From the NCBI GenBank assembly GCA_048594975.1, contig JBMDXQ010000141.1, positions 1 through 64,000 of the forward strand: a stretch of 64,000 nucleotides of DNA, in the 5' to 3' direction. Both the position numbers and the translations under genes were made by a program. The stretch's first letter is position 1. Every line of letters begins with the position of its first letter. Origin of the DNA: JBMDXB01 sp048594975. GTDB lineage: Bacteria > Acidobacteriota > Vicinamibacteria > Vicinamibacterales > 2-12-FULL-66-21. A model generated the notes under the pieces. That model worked only from the letters and a program-made list of their open reading frames with translations. It was not told the DNA's origin and did no database searches. Shown here in pieces: positions 35,478 to 43,883 of the stretch.

Positions 35478-36386
35478 TCATCGAGGAACCCGCACCGAGA
35501 CAGATCCGACGCGGGCCCCGAAGCGCAGGTCGCGCACGGTGACCTGCGCGCCCGCCTCTGCGGGCGTGATTTCGTAGTACGGGAACCTCGCCCACACCAG
35601 GATGGCACGCACGTCAGGGTCCAGCTTCGCCAACGGCACTTCCGGCCGGTTTTCCTGGCGCGGGACGATCCCCGGGTCGAATGCGATCCGCCGCGGCCAC
35701 CACGCGAACGTGCCGCGCCGGTAGTGGTCGCCGGCATCGACGATGATCTGCTTCCGCAGCGGATCGATCGGCGCGGGCCCGACCATGAGCCCCGCCGGCG
35801 GGATGCCCGATTCCCGTTCCCATGCCTCGAGGACCAGCGCGCGCGCCGCGCGAGCCGACCACAGCATGGCCGCGACGTACATCGAAGCGACGACCAGAGC
35901 GACCCTGGCGGGCCGCGCGAGCCGCCGCCGCCGAGACACGTACGCGCCGGCGCCGAATGCCAGCCAGAGCCAGGGGTCCACGATGAAGACGGCGTCGCCG
36001 TAGAACCACCGCGGCGAGAAGGGCATCAGCAGGCGGATGCCGTACGTGTTCAGCCAGTCGAGCAGCACGTGCGACAGCACGCCGGCGTAGCTCAGTACCA
36101 GAAGCGGCACCCATCGCACGGCGGACCTCCCGGGCGGTGCCCGGCGCAGCCGATCCACCAGCAGCACGCACCCGGCGAAGAACGCGGGGAGCAGCAGCTG
36201 CGCGAGCACCCCGTGCGTCCACCCGCGGCGCAGCGCCACGATCGGAACCTCCGACGCCACCGCCAGGATGTCCACGTCCGGGAGGTTGGCGGCGATGAGC
36301 AGCACCGGCATGCCGTAGCGGGTCGTCTGCTTGAGCCCCGCCTCGCCCATCGCGGCACCGACCAGCGTGTGGCAGATGTTGTCCAT
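35478..36386 (-). CDS. YdjM-like membrane-bound metal-dependent hydrolase
   Basis: 302 residues from ATG 36,386; upstream codons are not family-like. NICHTLVGAAMGEAGLKQTT, ANLPDVDILAV, GWTHGVLAQLL and VLSHVLLDWLNTYGIRLLMP hold the conserved His/Asp metal ligands of the YdjM/LexA-binding-like inner-membrane hydrolase family (DUF457). They are interleaved with four to five membrane helices. The C-terminal 120 residues are soluble. The reaction is unknown in the family. The 5' end is divergent from the HXXEE gene, about 60 bases apart. Confidence 0.8.
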   Translation of the reverse strand: MDNICHTLVGAAMGEAGLKQTTRYGMPVLLIAANLPDVDILAVASEVPIVALRRGWTHGVLAQLLLPAFFAGCVLLVDRLRRAPPGRSAVRWVPLLVLSYAGVLSHVLLDWLNTYGIRLLMPFSPRWFYGDAVFIVDPWLWLAFGAGAYVSRRRRLARPARVALVVASMYVAAMLWSARAARALVLEAWERESGIPPAGLMVGPAPIDPLRKQIIVDAGDHYRRGTFAWWPRRIAFDPGIVPRQENRPEVPLAKLDPDVRAILVWARFPYYEITPAEAGAQVTVRDLRFGARVGSVSVRVPR

Positions 36387-36445
36387 CCGCAGATTATTCT
36401 CTACGCCAGGTTCGCGACGGATCGTCCGCTTCCGCGGAGCTGACC

Positions 36446-36907
36446 ATGCGCTGGCACTACCGGGATCCACTGTTGCTGTGGTTGTTCGTGCCCGCCTACC
36501 TGGCGCATCTGGCGGAGGAATGGTGGGCCGGATTCCCGGAGTGGATCGCGGTATTCGCGCGGCGACCGCTGCCGGCGGCGGCGTTCGTGGCCATCAACGC
36601 CGTCGCCCTGGTCGTGTTGATCGCGGCAGTGCGTGCGACGACGCACCGTGAATCGAACGGCTGGATGGCGGTGGCAATCGCGACGGTCTTCACGCTGAAT
36701 GCGCTCCTCCACCTGCTCGGCAGCCTCGCCAGCGCCAGTTACTCGCCCGGCATGCTGACCGGCGTCGTCATCTACGTTCCGCTCGGGCTCCTTACCCTGT
36801 TGCGGGCGTGGCACCAGCAGCCTCCGTCCGAGTTCGCGCGCGGCGCCGCCGCCGGCGTCGCCGTCCACGCCGTTGTCGTCATCGTGGCGTTCGCAGCGAC
36901 TCGCTGA
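36446..36907 (+). CDS. HXXEE-domain membrane protein
   Basis: 153 residues with four membrane helices. The signature HLAEEWWAGFPEW (H-x-x-E-E) follows the first helix. NALLHLLGSLASASYSPGML carries the second conserved His and the SPG motif, and GVVIYVPLGLLTLLRAW ends the domain. All elements of the HXXEE family are present; the charged residues suggest a metal site in the membrane. Function unknown. Confidence 0.85.
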   Translation: MRWHYRDPLLLWLFVPAYLAHLAEEWWAGFPEWIAVFARRPLPAAAFVAINAVALVVLIAAVRATTHRESNGWMAVAIATVFTLNALLHLLGSLASASYSPGMLTGVVIYVPLGLLTLLRAWHQQPPSEFARGAAAGVAVHAVVVIVAFAATR

Positions 36908-37094
36908 ACGGATCGTTCTCAACGTTTGGGTCGCGCGGATTGTTCGCGGCAAGTCGTTCGCGGCGGGTCGTTCGCGAACGGTTTTTGCTGCGCGGCGACA
37001 CCTTGGTAATCGAGCGCGTGGCGCCGGCCTCGGCGACGGCTTCCCCGCCGCGAGCCGGAGCCCCGGCACGATCCTCGCACCTGGCGCTCCGATC

Positions 37095-37838
37095 ATGTCG
37101 TGGTTCGACGTTGCCGACGGCAGGCTCCGGTATCGCGGGCGAGTCACGAAACACCCCGTCGCGGAGTGGATGGCGTCCGACGACGGACGGGTCTTCATCG
37201 AGGCGGCGGCGCGGCAGATACCGTTCGCGCTGCTCGGACGGATACGCACCGCACGACGCCGCCTCTCCCGCGAGCTGCAGGCGGCGGTTGCCGCGCCGGC
37301 GCTGCGCGCCGCCCTGCCCGGGGAGTGCGACCGCTTCCTCGGTGCCTGCACTGACCTCGCCTACGCTCCGTCGCTTCCGCGGCTGACGGTCGCGCTCCAG
37401 CGCCTTGTTGTCGTGCCGCGGGCAATGATCCCCGGCCGTGCCCTGCCTAGTGCCGGCGCCAGGATCGCGGAGCGGCTCGGCGCGCACGTGCCGGACTCCT
37501 TCAAGTCCTTCTTCTCCCGCTGGACCCTCGGCAGCATGGACGACGCGGTGCGCCGCGCCCGGCCGTGCCCCGAACGGCCGGTGCACGCGCGCGAGTCGTG
37601 GGCGTGCGTGGGGCTGGACACCGATTTCGTCTGGACCGATCCGACGTGGTCCGGGCCGGAGTGGCGCGGGCACCTCGTCATGTACGAGATGCCGACCTTG
37701 CGGCTGCGCCGGCGCGAGCGCCGCGAGCTTGAAGACGCGGTTACGCAGCTGACGCAGTCGCTGCCGGGCCTCTCTCGGGTGCAGCGGGACGCGCTCGTGC
37801 GCCTCGCTGCCGATCAGATGACGTCGCTGAACGTCTGA
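37095..37838 (+). CDS. Hypothetical protein
   Basis: 247 residues from ATG 37,095 (the frame stays open 74 codons further upstream but is arginine-rich and unlikely). Features: GRLRYRGRVTKHPVAEWMAS, several helices in the centre (RRRLSRELQAAVAAPALRAA), SFKSFFSRWTLGSMDDAVRR, the aromatic strand ESWACVGLDTDFVWTDPTWS, and a charged C-terminus (RRRERRELEDAVTQLTQSLP). No signal peptide, membrane helix or known motif. Not recognised. Confidence 0.55.
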   Translation: MSWFDVADGRLRYRGRVTKHPVAEWMASDDGRVFIEAAARQIPFALLGRIRTARRRLSRELQAAVAAPALRAALPGECDRFLGACTDLAYAPSLPRLTVALQRLVVVPRAMIPGRALPSAGARIAERLGAHVPDSFKSFFSRWTLGSMDDAVRRARPCPERPVHARESWACVGLDTDFVWTDPTWSGPEWRGHLVMYEMPTLRLRRRERRELEDAVTQLTQSLPGLSRVQRDALVRLAADQMTSLNV

Positions 37839-37855
37839 GGCCGGGGGAGCGCAGC

Positions 37856-38257
37856 CTAGAGACAGGCGCGCAGCCGCTCGATGACGTCCGCCGGCACGTC
37901 ACAGGAGCAGAGGGCGCCGTCGGACGTCCTGTTCACCGGCACCGTGGTCATGGTGCCGGTGCCGACCAGACGGTCACCGTGCCGGAACGTGAACGCGTAG
38001 CGGACGCTCCGGCTGCCGACATCCGCGAGGTCCACCGAGATGTCGCACTCGTCCTCGAAGCGTAGCGGCGCCTTGAAATCGAACGCCGCCGACACCCGCG
38101 CCCAGCCCGCCTGCCCGCGCGGCGCGATGGACATCCCGGCGGCGCGCCACAGGGCGTGCTCGGCTTCCTCCATGTAGCGGAAGAACACGCTGAAATGCGC
38201 GATGCCGGCCTGGTCGGTCTCGGCGAACTCGACGCGGCGCTTGTAGGAGAACGGCAT
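37856..38257 (-). CDS. 4HBT-type acyl-CoA thioesterase
   Basis: 133 residues. VEFAETDQAGIAHFSVFFRY contains the Asp of 4-hydroxybenzoyl-CoA thioesterase/YbgC hot-dog enzymes (E.D..G...H...FRY). EEAEHALWRAAGM and FDFKAPLRFEDECDISVDLA continue the fold. It is complete for the family. It lies 35 bases downstream of the flavin halogenase-like gene on the same strand, so it is probably the last gene of that operon, perhaps releasing or editing an acyl thioester. Confidence 0.85.
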   Translation of the reverse strand: MPFSYKRRVEFAETDQAGIAHFSVFFRYMEEAEHALWRAAGMSIAPRGQAGWARVSAAFDFKAPLRFEDECDISVDLADVGSRSVRYAFTFRHGDRLVGTGTMTTVPVNRTSDGALCSCDVPADVIERLRACL

Positions 38258-38292
38258 CGCTTAGGACCGCCGATGCACCACCGGCCAACCGG

Positions 38293-39618
38293 TTACGGCC
38301 TGGTTCCTTCCGGCAGCACGAGCTCGTTGGCCTTGCTGGCGGCCAGCGGCGCGGGTGTGCCCGCGTGCCACACCGGGATCGGCGGCTTGCCGGGCGGGTA
38401 CAGGGATTCCATGGGCTCCCAGACGATGTCGACGCGATCGGTGAACAGGTCGCCGATGAGCAGGTCCGTGACCGTTCCGCGGAGCGCAGGGTAGCGGCGG
38501 ACGAACTGCCCGAAGCTGAACCCGTCGTAGTACTCGCAGACCAGGCGGCGCATGCGATCGATGCCCTGGTTGAACATGCCGCCCCAGTGGCCCAGCTGCC
38601 GCCCGCTCGTATCCCCCTTCTTCAGTCCCTCGACGATGGCGTCGCCGGCCAGCTCGCCGGACTTCAGCGCCAGCAGCACGCCGGAGGAATACAGCGGGTC
38701 GAGGAACCCGAACGCGTCGCCGATCAGTACCCAGCCATCCCCGGCGACACGGGTGGATCGATAGGAGTAATCGCGCGTCGCGAAATACCCGGTGGCGCGC
38801 TGCGCCGCCGACAGCCGCGACGAAACCGCCGGGCACCGTTCGACTTCCTCCTGATACGTCTGCTCGTGTCCGTGCCGCCCCTTGAACAGGTCATCGAATG
38901 GCGCGACGATGCCGACGCTGACGATGTCGTCGTGGAGCGGGATGTACCAGAACCAGCCGCTCCGGTCGGCGGTCTGCAGCACCATCGTGGCGCCCTCGTC
39001 CCTGCCGGTGTCGCGGTAGGCGCCCTTCCAGTAGGTCCAGATCGCGCCCTTGTTGAGGACGGGGTCCCAGATGCGCAGCTCCAACCGGTTCTGCAGCAGC
39101 GCCGCCTGCCCGCTCGCGTCCACGACGACCCTGGCGGCGACCGCGCGGCGGGTGCCGTCGGCGTCGCGGATGGTCGCGCCCGTCGCCCGCTCGCCCTCGA
39201 AGATGACGTCGAGCACGTGCACCCCTTCGTACGCCTCGGCGCCGTGCTCGCGCGCGTTCTCCAGCATCATCTGGTCGAACTCGCTGCGCACCACCTGCCA
39301 CGTCTGCGAGCACTCGTGCGGTTTGTTGTCCCAGAAGTAGAACGGGGCGGACAGCTTCCCGCTGGCGTTCACGAACTGGACGCTGTGCTTCTTCACGAAG
39401 TGGCTGCGCCGCATCTTCGGCAGCATGCCGAGCCGCTCGAGCACCCAGTAGGTTTCGGGGATCAGCGATTCGCCGATATGGAAGCGCGGGAACCGCTCGC
39501 GCTCGAACACGGCGACGCGCAGGCCGGCGTCGGCGAGCACCGTCGACACGGTGGAACCGGCCGGGCCGGCGCCGATGACGACGACGTCATACTCGGACTT
39601 GGTGGAGGGTACGCTCAT
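38293..39618 (-). CDS. Flavin-dependent halogenase-like FAD oxidoreductase
   Basis: 441 residues from ATG 39,618. The FAD-binding Rossmann motif is VVVIGAGPAGSTVSTVLADA, then FPRFHIGESLIPETYWVLER. The halogenase signature W.W.IP appears as GWFWYIPLHDDIVSVGIVAP, followed by GWVLIGDAFGFLDPLYSSGV. This combination is found in flavin-dependent halogenases of the tryptophan/phenol and acyl-carrier types, and in close FAD-dependent hydroxylase relatives. The halogenase Lys was not located with certainty. It is in an operon with a HemN-like radical SAM gene and a thioesterase, so it may act on a carrier- or CoA-bound substrate. A geranylgeranyl-reductase-like enzyme is the alternative. Confidence 0.75.
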   Translation of the reverse strand: MSVPSTKSEYDVVVIGAGPAGSTVSTVLADAGLRVAVFERERFPRFHIGESLIPETYWVLERLGMLPKMRRSHFVKKHSVQFVNASGKLSAPFYFWDNKPHECSQTWQVVRSEFDQMMLENAREHGAEAYEGVHVLDVIFEGERATGATIRDADGTRRAVAARVVVDASGQAALLQNRLELRIWDPVLNKGAIWTYWKGAYRDTGRDEGATMVLQTADRSGWFWYIPLHDDIVSVGIVAPFDDLFKGRHGHEQTYQEEVERCPAVSSRLSAAQRATGYFATRDYSYRSTRVAGDGWVLIGDAFGFLDPLYSSGVLLALKSGELAGDAIVEGLKKGDTSGRQLGHWGGMFNQGIDRMRRLVCEYYDGFSFGQFVRRYPALRGTVTDLLIGDLFTDRVDIVWEPMESLYPPGKPPIPVWHAGTPAPLAASKANELVLPEGTRP

Positions 39619-39708
39619 CTTGAAAACGAGGAAATACGCGGTCACGCGGCACGGGGCCGACGATCGTCGCCACGAAGGAACGCAGTTGTGCAGCGCGACA
39701 GGGACATC

Positions 39709-41040
39709 CTACGTGTACCGGATGCCCGTGTGCTGAGGCAGGAAGAAGCGCTGCAGGAGCACGTCCACGCGCAGCAGCCCGTCACGCGACAGCGCGATGC
39801 GATCGGGCCCGGGCGGCGCGAGGAAGCCATCCGCTTTCAACGAGGCGAGCGCGTCGGCGAAGCGGCGCAGCGGGTCGAGGCCGTACTTCTCGACGAAGTA
39901 GGACGGCCGGACGGAGCCGCGCTTCAGCTGCAGCACGAACTCGCGGATCATCCGCTCCTCGTGCGTGGGTGTGTAGGCGCGGCCGAGCGGCAGCCGGCTG
40001 GCGGCGACCGCAGCGCTGTAGCTCTCCCACGTGTCGAAGTTCTGCAGGTGCACGCCGTTGACGTGCCCGAACGAGGCCACGCCCAGGCCGACCAGGTCGG
40101 CGCCTTTCCACAGCCGATCACGGTAGACGAACTTCGTCGTCGCCGGGTTGCGGACGGCGGTGTACGCGCTGCCGATGTGGTAGCCGGCACGTTCGAGCGC
40201 CGTGAACGCCTCGGCCACCCAGCGGCGCTTGGTCGGCCAGTCGGCGATCGCGTGCGGGAACATCTGCGTCCCCCGCAGCAGGTCGCCGGTGATGGTCGTG
40301 TTGTACGGCAGTTCCATCTGGTAGATGGTGATGCTGTCCGGCTCGAGCTCCAGCGTGCGCTGCACGCACCGCCGCCAGTTCTCCTCGGTCTCGCCCAGCA
40401 TGCCGGCGATGAGGTCGATGTTGATCTGCGGGAAGCCGAGCCGCCGCGCGAACCGGTAGGCCAGCTCGATCTCCGGCGAGCGATGGGCGCGGCCGTTGAT
40501 CTCGAGGACCCGGTCGTCGAAGTTCTCGATCCCCAGGCTGAGGCGCGTCACGCCGATCCGGCGAATGGCCTGGAGCTTGGCCTGGGTGAGCGTGCCAGGC
40601 TCGCACTCGAACGTGATCTCCTCGGCGGCCGACCACGGCGTCGCGTCGCCGAGCCGGGAAACCAGGTGCTGCAGCTGGCGCGTGGAGAGGAACGACGGCG
40701 TGCCGCCGCCGAAATACACGAAGTCGAGCGGGCGGCCGGCAATCGCCGCCGTTTCCAGATAGCGCTCCCACTCCCGGGCGAGCACGTCGAGGTACTGCTC
40801 GACCTCGCGCGCGTTCTTGTCGACGTAGACGCGGAAATAGCAGAAGTGGCAGCGCTTGCGGCAGAACGGGATGTGCAGGTAGAGCCCGAGCGGCACGTCG
40901 GCCGGGGGGCGGGAGAGTGCCGCCAGCCCCTCGGTCGCCGCTGCCTCCGGCGTCCAGACCGAGAAGGGCGGGTAGTTGGCGACGAAATAGCTGCCGACGG
41001 CAGGCTGATCGATATCCGGTGTAGGGGATGCTCCGGCCAT
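39709..41040 (-). CDS. HemN/HemW-like radical SAM protein
   Basis: 443 residues. The iron-sulfur motif C-x3-C-x2-C appears in LYLHIPFCRKRCHFCYFRVY. Radical SAM elements follow: FVYFGGGTPSFLSTRQLQHL, FECEPGTLTQAKLQAIRRIG, RLSLGIENFDDRVLEINGRA and INIDLIAGMLGETEENW. The C-terminal HemN_C-like winged domain ends FLAPPGPDRIALSRDGLLRV. This is the HemW-type architecture (no fourth Cys as in HemN), with an extra N-terminal segment. First gene of the probable rSAM-halogenase-thioesterase operon; its role there is unlikely to be ordinary haem synthesis but cannot be defined. Confidence 0.85.
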   Translation of the reverse strand: MAGASPTPDIDQPAVGSYFVANYPPFSVWTPEAAATEGLAALSRPPADVPLGLYLHIPFCRKRCHFCYFRVYVDKNAREVEQYLDVLAREWERYLETAAIAGRPLDFVYFGGGTPSFLSTRQLQHLVSRLGDATPWSAAEEITFECEPGTLTQAKLQAIRRIGVTRLSLGIENFDDRVLEINGRAHRSPEIELAYRFARRLGFPQINIDLIAGMLGETEENWRRCVQRTLELEPDSITIYQMELPYNTTITGDLLRGTQMFPHAIADWPTKRRWVAEAFTALERAGYHIGSAYTAVRNPATTKFVYRDRLWKGADLVGLGVASFGHVNGVHLQNFDTWESYSAAVAASRLPLGRAYTPTHEERMIREFVLQLKRGSVRPSYFVEKYGLDPLRRFADALASLKADGFLAPPGPDRIALSRDGLLRVDVLLQRFFLPQHTGIRYT

Positions 41041-41077
41041 TGAGGATCTATACGAGTTGAGCCTGTATTTAGCTTAC

Positions 41078-41432
41078 AGTCGACAGTCGACAGTCAGAGT
41101 CAGAGTCGGAGTCCGACTCAGAGTCGGAGTCCGAGTCAGAGCCGGAGGGAGCCGGAGTCCGAGTCAGCGCCGGAGTCCGAGTCAGAGCCGGAGGGAGCCG
41201 GAGTCCGAGTCAGCGCCGGAGTCCGAGTCTGAGCCGGAGGCAAATCAACTAATGGCGTGCCAGGGTCCCGACCCGCGACCAACTCGCGACCCTGCCTGTG
41301 ACTCCTGACTCTGACCCCCTGACTCTGACTCCTGACTCTGACCCCTGACTCTGACCCCTGACCGACTCTGACTCCCGACTCTGACTTCCGACTCTGACTT
41401 CCGACTCTGACTTTCGACTATCGACTATCGAC
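41078..41432. repeat. Degenerate GAGTCA/GAGTCC short-repeat block with inverted halves
   Basis: The left part (41,078-41,240) is built of GAGTCAGAGTCGGAGTCC-like units; the right part (41,300-41,432) of CTGACTCTGACCC-like units, the complement of the left. The edges also mirror each other: CGACAGTCGACAGTC on the left, GACTATCGACTATCG on the right. The whole block could fold into one large imperfect hairpin. An open frame through the left half (Ser/Glu/Pro repeats) is a by-product. It separates two minus-strand operons. Confidence 0.75.
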
Positions 41433-41916
41433 TGATTCCGATCTTGACCTTAATCAAGAAAGTCTGAGGCCTGAGGCAGATCGAATCGCTGCAGGCCTGG
41501 AAGCGGGCGGTGATCTCGGCCTCACGTTCGCCGGGCGCGGTGCCCGCGGCAACGGCGAGCGGCAGGCCGAACGTGGCGGTCTCCTCGTAGTACGCGGTCT
41601 CGATCCCGAAATTGGGGTCGTGCGCGCGCTTCGGCTCGGGTTTCTCGATCTCCTGCTCGTTGAGCGAAAACGGCGGCGCCGGACCGACGGTAATCCGCGT
41701 CGGGATCGGCCCGCCTTCGATTGGCTCGAGGGCGTAGAGGTGCCAGCCCTCATCGATGACCGCAACGGCCTGCACCGTGACGCGGCCGCCCGCCTTGACG
41801 CTCTCGGCTGGCGGCTGCGCCGACCAGCGAATCGGCGTCGGCGCCGGCTCCTGACCACCGAGCCCTTGGACGGCGAGCAGAGCGAGCAGAAAGAGCCTGA
41901 CCACTTCAAGAACCAT
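41425..41916 (-). CDS. Secreted DsbD N-terminal-domain-like protein
   Basis: 163 residues from ATG 41,916, with a signal peptide (VVRLFLLALLAVQGLGGQE). The immunoglobulin-like fold of the DsbD alpha domain follows: RWSAQPPAESVKAGGRVTVQ, GWHLYALEPIEGGPIPTRIT, then FQACSDSICLRPQTFLIKVK. The two Cys (C-x4-C) correspond to the redox pair of DsbD-alpha. There is no membrane or thioredoxin domain, so this is a stand-alone electron-accepting module. It overlaps the stop of the thioredoxin-TPR gene, its probable redox partner. Confidence 0.8.
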   Translation of the reverse strand: MVLEVVRLFLLALLAVQGLGGQEPAPTPIRWSAQPPAESVKAGGRVTVQAVAVIDEGWHLYALEPIEGGPIPTRITVGPAPPFSLNEQEIEKPEPKRAHDPNFGIETAYYEETATFGLPLAVAAGTAPGEREAEITARFQACSDSICLRPQTFLIKVKIGISR

Positions 41917-43637
41917 CACCGTGAGGTCATCGTCCCGCCGACGCGCACGTAGCTGGCCTGCAGGATCTTCTTGCTTTTCTCTTCCTGCAGGAACGCGACG
42001 ACCGACAGGTTCGCCGGGTTCATCACCACCGGCTTGCGCGAGAACGTCCAGGTGGGTTGCGTCTCGATGCGCGTCTTCTCGTAGTCGTCGATGTACTTCT
42101 TCGTCTCGCTCGTGATCTGCGCGAGGTCGAACGCGTGCTCGACGGCGACGGGCGCCGTTGGATCGACCGCGATCCCGCCGTAGTGCTCGCCCGCGATGCT
42201 GCGGACGACCACGGGGTGGAAACGGACGCCGTTTTCGCCCGAGTAGCTGATCATCTCCTCGACCAGCAGAATCTGCAGCTTGACCGGCTCGCCGTCCGCC
42301 TTGAGACCCGACGGAACGGCCTTCACCCTGACCGTGCCGCCGGTGAGCGAGGCGGCGACGTCGAGCGTGGCGCCGGCCGGATTCTCGAGCGCCCTGTCGA
42401 TGCTCGCGACGATCCGGTCGTATACCGGCCTGGTGTTCGAGCGCGCGCCGCCGCCAACCGTCGTCACGCCTTCGATCGCCGCCGTCGGGACGCCGGTCAC
42501 GTTGTAGAACTTCGCCCGCTCCACGGTCGCCTTGTTGGTCAGTGGGTCGGGCTGTGGGATGTGCAGGTGGTACATCACCACCGCCAGTTCCTTGCGCGAA
42601 TACCGTTCCATCGCGGCATCGAACGCCAGGTCCGCGGCCACGCACGGCGGGCACCCGGCGCCGGTGAAAACCTCCGCGAGCACGGTCCTGGTCGAACGGG
42701 CCGGCGTTGGCTTGTAGCGCTCCGCGTGCACCGGGTTCTTCGAGGTCGCGCGGTACCTGGCGTCGAGCTCCGCATCGAGCCCGTCGAGCGATCCGCCGCG
42801 CTCGGCGCGATAGAGCGCCTCGAACCTGGCCCGGTCGTCCTTGGTGAGTCGGCCGGTCAGCGCCGCCTTCATCCAGTAGTCGAGCGCCGCCTTGTTGTCT
42901 CTACGCTGCTGCGCGAGCTCGGCAAGGCCGATGACCGCCGCCGGGATCTCGGGATTGGCGTCATACGCCGCCTTCAAGGCCTTCTCCGCGTCCTTCATCC
43001 GCCCCTGCTTGATGCGGATGCGCCCCAGCGTTGCGAGATGGGTGGCGCGCGACTGCCTCGTCCGCTTCGCCTCCTCTTCCTCGAAGACCGTCAGCCCCTT
43101 TTCGGCAATCTTCGCCGCATCCTCGAGGTAGAGGCCGGCGGTCATCAGGCTGGTGGCCACGCGGCTGTAGCCGCTCGCGCGGAAGCCCTCGCTCCCCGAC
43201 TCGAGGTATTTCTCCGCGTACCCCATGATCGCCGCGCGGTCCGTCGGGCGATGCGACACGAGCGTGTCGAAGAGGCTGTAGAACGCCTGGCTCTTGCTGC
43301 TGCTCTCGGGGAAGTCCCTGAGCCACTTCTCGAGCGCCGCGATCTTCTTGTCCTTGTCGGCGATCTTCAGCGCGGCGTTGTAGGCGGCCTGGTCGGGCGG
43401 TGTCGGGCGCGCGGGCGGCGCCGGCTTGTCCGCCGCCTTGTCGGTCGACGGCTTCGCCGTGTCCGGCGAGGGCTTCTCGGCGGTCGCCTTGTCCGGCACC
43501 TGCTTGTCCTTCGGGTTCTGCGGCGCCGGGGGCTTCGTCGGCGTCACGACCACCGTCTGCGTAGCGTCGGGGGTCGCGGCGAGGAGGAACAGCAACGCGA
43601 CGGGAGCGACGAGCGCACGGCCGACGTGTTTCACCAT
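41916..43637 (-). CDS. Secreted TPR protein with C-terminal thioredoxin-like (Omp28-type) domain
   Basis: 573 residues. Signal peptide at 1-25 (LVAPVALLFLLAATPDATQ), a Lys/Pro/Asp-rich linker (about 30-80), then TPR-like helices (AALEKWLRDFPESSSKSQAF; TLGRIRIKQGRMKDAEKALK; IGLAELAQQRRDNKAALDYW). From about residue 315 comes a thioredoxin-like domain with CxxC in EVFTGAGCPPCVAADLAFD and the cis-Pro region NVTGVPTAAIEG. A beta domain closes the protein. It is periplasmic and likely a disulfide reductase or isomerase working with the DsbD-alpha-like protein encoded by the next, overlapping gene. Confidence 0.8.
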   Translation of the reverse strand: MVKHVGRALVAPVALLFLLAATPDATQTVVVTPTKPPAPQNPKDKQVPDKATAEKPSPDTAKPSTDKAADKPAPPARPTPPDQAAYNAALKIADKDKKIAALEKWLRDFPESSSKSQAFYSLFDTLVSHRPTDRAAIMGYAEKYLESGSEGFRASGYSRVATSLMTAGLYLEDAAKIAEKGLTVFEEEEAKRTRQSRATHLATLGRIRIKQGRMKDAEKALKAAYDANPEIPAAVIGLAELAQQRRDNKAALDYWMKAALTGRLTKDDRARFEALYRAERGGSLDGLDAELDARYRATSKNPVHAERYKPTPARSTRTVLAEVFTGAGCPPCVAADLAFDAAMERYSRKELAVVMYHLHIPQPDPLTNKATVERAKFYNVTGVPTAAIEGVTTVGGGARSNTRPVYDRIVASIDRALENPAGATLDVAASLTGGTVRVKAVPSGLKADGEPVKLQILLVEEMISYSGENGVRFHPVVVRSIAGEHYGGIAVDPTAPVAVEHAFDLAQITSETKKYIDDYEKTRIETQPTWTFSRKPVVMNPANLSVVAFLQEEKSKKILQASYVRVGGTMTSR

Positions 43638-43883
43638 GGGGCCTCCCGGGAAGAGATCTGTCGCGGGTCACGCGTGGCGGACGACAGTCTAGCCGAGTCG
43701 ATGACCGGCAGAGCGCCTTTTCTCGTGGCGCGTCCACGCTGAACGAGGACCAGATCGCGGAGCGCGGCGCCAGCCGGGCAAGGCGCGACGACCGAGAATA
43801 CCGGGAGTATGTGAGGCAGGAGCAACGCCGTCAGCCGGGATGCCCGCCCGCGAGGGTGGTCCTTGATCAGCGTGGACGGGCCA

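Noticed and set aside
38365..41043. 892-codon open frame on the plus strand
   Set aside because: It is antisense to the radical SAM and halogenase-like genes. Its sequence is Arg/Glu/His-rich without motifs; high GC keeps the opposite frame open.
41057..41308. Ser/Glu/Pro-repeat protein in the repeat block
   Set aside because: The composition follows directly from the GAGTC-type nucleotide repeats and there is no ribosome site.
41078..41432. Possible CRISPR array
   Set aside because: The repeats are 6-12 bases, contiguous and degenerate, with no spacers of constant length and no cas genes.
42057..43742. 561-codon plus-strand open frame
   Set aside because: Arg/Val/Leu-rich shadow of the thioredoxin-TPR gene; no independent start or motif.
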